Below are positions 60,849-64,000 of a stretch of 64,000 nucleotides of DNA, piece after piece. The stretch comes from Bin80 sp965261255. GTDB lineage: Bacteria; Bacteroidota; Rhodothermia; Rhodothermales; Bin80. The notes under the pieces are model-generated. The model ran no database searches and had not been told where the DNA came from. It saw only the letters and a program-made list of their open reading frames with translations. How positions within the stretch are numbered: the stretch's first letter is position 1; the number at the start of each line of letters is the position of its first letter. The translations under genes and the position numbers were made by a program. The stretch is from positions 2,480,001-2,544,000 of the forward strand of contig CBDHCQ010000004.1 of assembly GCA_965261255.1 (NCBI GenBank), written 5' to 3'.

Positions 60849-62570
60849 TTATTCACCGTGATAGAATAAGCCAATCTGCAATGATACCCCAGGTTCAGCG
60901 AAATCACTAAGCGGATACGCATGAGCGCTATCGAACAGATTCAGTATTCCAGCCCGCAGGAACACGCCTCGAACTGCCCTACTCTCCATCCATACATCTG
61001 CACTCATCCAACCGTGATCACTAGGACGCGAGGGTGAGCCATAGATTTCTGCACCAAGCGTGTATAGGTTGAATGGGCCTGCTACTGACGCGCGACCACG
61101 CCCCCAATCCGACCAGCCTGTTCCGTCCTTGAGTACCATCGCAGTTGTGGATAAAGCAGCTCTTCTCCATGAACCGTGGACGACAGCTGTTACACCGTGT
61201 GAGCGTTGATCAGAAATTTTTCGTTTAAAGGTCACGAACTGCAATGATTTATCAAAACCCTTCCAATGTACACCGCCATCCACCTGCATTATCGTCCCGC
61301 CTGCCCACTGCCACACCGCACGTCCGAAGCCAGTGAATACGTGCCAAGTACTGCTAACCTCCCAGGTGGCAGAAGCGTTAGCTCCCCAATCGCCATTGTA
61401 GTGGTCGAATCTGAATTGTCCATCAATCAAAATAGGCGATATTCCGTGCAGTGCTCGGATAAACAAGCCGCTCTCTACGACTGAATTTAACCGGTAATAG
61501 TCCGCACCGATGTACAGGCGCAGGCTCGGTAGCGGACTTAGGCGCGCAGATGCCGATATACTCTGCTGTGCATCGTCAGATGAACCTTCCAGTTCCTGGA
61601 GAGACCCCGTGACAGTGACTGCCCGTAGAATCGTAGTGTTCCGGGTGAATCTATACCGTAACATTACTTCTCGCCTGTCAAATTCGCTTTCGATAGGACC
61701 GATATACCTTCCCCATCCGATTCCGCCATTGAGCACATGGCCGGGAGCGATATTGCTCGTCACTCTTGCCGCAACCCCTCCGTCCCGGGCACCGGCATGC
61801 TGCAGTACGCTGGCTCCGTCTATGTAGTTAGACGCACCGTCATATATCCAACTGATTGCTCCATAACCACGTGACCAGTTGTGGCGCACCGTTGCTCCTG
61901 AATGTATCCACCGCGCTTTTGAACTATAAATCACATTCGCACCCGTAACTGGTTGATCATTTGTTCTGAAATGCGTCAACGCATCGGCTCCAAGACGTAA
62001 ATCATAAGGGCCCGGAATAACCTCCGTCTCCTTTATGTCTGCAGTCATAAATAGCGGCATGCGAGAATCAATCAATCTAACGCCGTCCACATACATAGAC
62101 CTCGCTGCGATGGGCAGTTCGCGAACCGTGTACTCTGGGAGTAGCACATCAGTCCTACGAGGTAAAACCCCCAACTGCATTCGGGTAGGTAGCCCATCAT
62201 CCAGGCTGACGAGGGTATGCTTGTCAGGTAGCACATGAACCGCAGATATAAGAAATACCTCCAGTTGCAAGTCATCCTCAACCTTTACTGATTGGTGTAA
62301 ATCCTCATACCCTTCGGCCGATACCGTCAACGTATACTCGCCCAGATTTACAGCCCCAAACTCGAAATGACCTTCCGGCCCTGTAATCGTCCCGTGCAGT
62401 GTTCCTGTCAATATTACAAGGGCACCCGGAACTGGATTCAGACTTTTCGAATCTAGAACAAAACCTGTCACTATTGCTGATTGAGCTTGTGATCTGGAAT
62501 TGCTCGGACCAACACCAAGGACCAAGCACCAGATCACATTATGCAGGACAATCCACCGAAACTGCTGCAT
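60849..62570 (-). CDS. TonB-receptor-like outer-membrane protein with carboxypeptidase-regulatory domain
   Basis: A 573-residue exported protein. A signal peptide (VLHNVIWCLVLGVGPSNS) is followed by a carboxypeptidase-regulatory-like (DUF4480-type) domain with GFVLDSKSLNPVPGALVILTG (about 36-56), GPEGHFEFGAVNLGEYTLTVSAEGYE, and a short plug-like part (RSMYVDGVRLIDSR, VIPGPYDLRLGADALTHF, about 155-210). The remainder is aromatic-rich strands of a barrel. It is smaller than the usual SusC-like protein. The ligand is unknown. Convergent with the epimerase gene, 18 bases apart. Confidence 0.8.
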   Translation of the reverse strand: MQQFRWIVLHNVIWCLVLGVGPSNSRSQAQSAIVTGFVLDSKSLNPVPGALVILTGTLHGTITGPEGHFEFGAVNLGEYTLTVSAEGYEDLHQSVKVEDDLQLEVFLISAVHVLPDKHTLVSLDDGLPTRMQLGVLPRRTDVLLPEYTVRELPIAARSMYVDGVRLIDSRMPLFMTADIKETEVIPGPYDLRLGADALTHFRTNDQPVTGANVIYSSKARWIHSGATVRHNWSRGYGAISWIYDGASNYIDGASVLQHAGARDGGVAARVTSNIAPGHVLNGGIGWGRYIGPIESEFDRREVMLRYRFTRNTTILRAVTVTGSLQELEGSSDDAQQSISASARLSPLPSLRLYIGADYYRLNSVVESGLFIRALHGISPILIDGQFRFDHYNGDWGANASATWEVSSTWHVFTGFGRAVWQWAGGTIMQVDGGVHWKGFDKSLQFVTFKRKISDQRSHGVTAVVHGSWRRAALSTTAMVLKDGTGWSDWGRGRASVAGPFNLYTLGAEIYGSPSRPSDHGWMSADVWMESRAVRGVFLRAGILNLFDSAHAYPLSDFAEPGVSLQIGLFYHGE

Positions 62571-62763
62571 TAATCAGTTATGCGGAGGCGATAATAAGTT
62601 ATCTCTTGTCTTAAGGTACCCCCTCCAGTCGGTCATTACTGACACAACTATGTGCTTCACCGTCCCGCAGGTGGCATCTGTATATCACTTTCCCGGGTAT
62701 GCTTGTAAGACGCCTCCTTCTCCCGCCGTAAGAAATCTCAGACAGCTCCCGTATATCCGGCTA

Positions 62764-63879
62764 CTATTCCAGCTCTCGGTGATTCAGGCCGGGACGCGAA
62801 ATCAAATCAATACGGCGTAGACCACTGGTGGTTAAACTGAAATCATTGCCTCGGCCGCGTACCAGGCCGTTCGTCAGGTATTGGTACGGAATACTTGAAC
62901 GCTGCAGTACATTCAATATTGGTTCATCCAACACTTCCTCCAGGGGCTCAAATTTAATTGGCAGACCAGATGCGGCAAAAGTGATCTTCCATGAATTCCC
63001 CATCTCGAGTGGAGTACCATAATCAGGTCGCCAGCCTTCAAGTTCGGGACACAGCCAAGGATAGCGCCAAAGCATATTGGGGATAGCCGCTTCTAAAGGA
63101 ATCGTGACTTCAAAAAAAGGAGTTTCTGTTTCCTGCAAAAACTCCGGCATGGTTAAGTCGGGGTTTTCCTGCAGCTTTAAGTAGAGCTGCGCAATATCTA
63201 ATCCCGTTAGATTGATCCCGTTAAATATCCCATGGTAGTTAGGTGCGGCATCCCTCAGATAATCATCATACCAATCGTTAAAGGATTCATTTAGCATCAG
63301 ATTGACCTCCAGGTGCAGGTGAGCCCGTGCACGATTTACACCCCGCCCCGAATATCCCATCACGCCAATCACCTTCCCCTGTTCAACCCAATCCCCGACC
63401 GATACACTAACCCTGCCGAGGTGAGCGTAGAGGCTGTAGTATGGTGATTCTCCCCACTGGTGCTCAATCACAATGTATCTCCCATAGTTGGAACGACCTG
63501 TCCCGTTGTTAACGTAGACCACTTCCCCCTCTGCTATAGCGCCAATCTCATCTAGCGGATCCCCCCTCCTCGTTCGACGCATCGGACGAATATCAATCCC
63601 TTCGTGAAACCGGCTGTAGATCACGCCCGCACTCGTTCGACGTACATTACGCACGAAACCATACTTGCCTGCTGTCCAGCCTGGCTGTTCACCAGGCCGC
63701 TCCTGGCGGTACGTGTGCATATAAAACTCCGGGCCGCCTCCCTCCTCAAAGATGGCCTCATTTTCTGTGGGTAGAATAAGTGAGATTTCGTGTTCGCCCT
63801 GCGCCAGCGCCTGCAAAGAATACCCACACCACATCGCCAAACCTGCCAGGCCGATTAAAATTCTTCCCTTCAAAAACAT
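62764..63879 (-). CDS. M23-family (LytM) peptidase
   Basis: A 371-residue exported metallopeptidase from ATG 63879. ATG 63903 is an alternative that would put MRKDYYCT before the signal peptide. The signal is ILIGLAGLAMWCGYSLQALAQ. The LytM domain lies at about 85-200. The zinc residues are His92 and Asp96 (FHEGIDIRP) and His189 (RAHLHLE); His152 (YSLYAHLG) and His187 complete the site. The tail (about 200-371) has no domain I recognise. It probably cuts peptidoglycan peptides or is a murein-related factor. The region beyond 63880 should hold its promoter; no further gene is visible to the window end. Confidence 0.9.
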   Translation of the reverse strand: MFLKGRILIGLAGLAMWCGYSLQALAQGEHEISLILPTENEAIFEEGGGPEFYMHTYRQERPGEQPGWTAGKYGFVRNVRRTSAGVIYSRFHEGIDIRPMRRTRRGDPLDEIGAIAEGEVVYVNNGTGRSNYGRYIVIEHQWGESPYYSLYAHLGRVSVSVGDWVEQGKVIGVMGYSGRGVNRARAHLHLEVNLMLNESFNDWYDDYLRDAAPNYHGIFNGINLTGLDIAQLYLKLQENPDLTMPEFLQETETPFFEVTIPLEAAIPNMLWRYPWLCPELEGWRPDYGTPLEMGNSWKITFAASGLPIKFEPLEEVLDEPILNVLQRSSIPYQYLTNGLVRGRGNDFSLTTSGLRRIDLISRPGLNHRELE

Positions 63880-64000
63880 TGTACAGTAATAGTCCTTGCG
63901 CATAACCAAGCGGAATATATGAGTTATGAAGATTCTATTGTATCAGCTATACGATTGTACCGGATAGGTAGCTTCGGCTTTTCCCTGCGAGATTCCCTCC

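Noticed and set aside
1..64000. CRISPR arrays, IS elements and rRNA genes
   Set aside because: No regularly spaced direct repeats, transposase-like frames with terminal inverted repeats, or rRNA-like sequence were noticed on reading.

Overview
The window looks like chromosome from a Gram-negative, outer-membrane-bearing heterotroph, most likely a mesophilic member of the Rhodothermota/Bacteroidota side of the tree. The signs are two TonB-receptor-type outer-membrane proteins, several lipobox lipoproteins, a DUF4175-type giant coiled-coil membrane protein, a long IspH of the roughly 400-residue type, an Mrp ATPase with the Cys-less loop I remember from Bacteroidota, and very few Shine-Dalgarno-like starts. 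This placement is an inference from family content, not from a marker-gene search. No rRNA, CRISPR array, integrase or transposase was seen. One tRNA, Leu(CAA), is present. || Layout. 1-10.1 kb: end of a probable outer-membrane protein, pyrF, a small ABM-fold monooxygenase, a TonB receptor, glgC with a lipoprotein, the DUF4175 protein, a DCC-family protein and chrA. 10.2-11.9 kb: etfB-etfA. 12.2-23.6 kb: a tightly packed ten-gene operon, mostly overlapping or a few bases apart. It encodes a 1,5-anhydrofructose-reductase-like Gfo/Idh/MocA enzyme, a CoA-transferase, a crotonase, a choline-dehydrogenase-like GMC enzyme, an aldehyde dehydrogenase, a sugar-type ABC importer without its ATPase, a second Cys-rich GMC enzyme and a secreted NTF2-like protein. 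23.9-27.2 kb: a visibly GC-rich block (NCS1-family permease, overlapping 58-residue two-helix peptide, L-rhamnose isomerase). It abuts a broken gene remnant on the left, and a 21-codon stub and the 3' end of tRNA-Leu on the right, so it looks transferred. 27.3-36.7 kb: M20 dipeptidase, two related lipoproteins, ispH, a squalene/phytoene synthase with no normal start codon, an ABC-2 exporter, floA and moaC. 36.8-44.0 kb: acyl-CoA synthetase, pckA, pyrR-pyrB, a DUF58 protein and an M20 amidohydrolase. 44.1-58.3 kb: two complete SpoIIE-phosphatase / anti-sigma-kinase / STAS partner-switching modules, flanking amt, a DUF5020-like porin, nfu, mrp, ppx and a repeat protein. 58.3-64 kb: ubiE/menG, a stand-alone biotin carrier, an NAD-dependent epimerase, a TonB-receptor-like protein and an M23 peptidase. 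|| How the genes work together. The 12-23 kb operon reads as a complete route: import of a polyol- or glycoside-like compound, oxidation of an alcohol to an aldehyde and then an acid, transfer of CoA, and crotonase chemistry, with ring-oxidising or reducing steps by the MocA and second GMC enzymes. I do not recognise it as a described pathway and consider it the best candidate for a new system. The divergent etfBA could accept electrons from an acyl-CoA dehydrogenase encoded elsewhere. The two partner-switching modules have different sensors, one periplasmic with HAMP and one multi-helix membrane plus GAF, so they probably report different stresses. The kinase of the first lacks the usual ATP-lid Asp.
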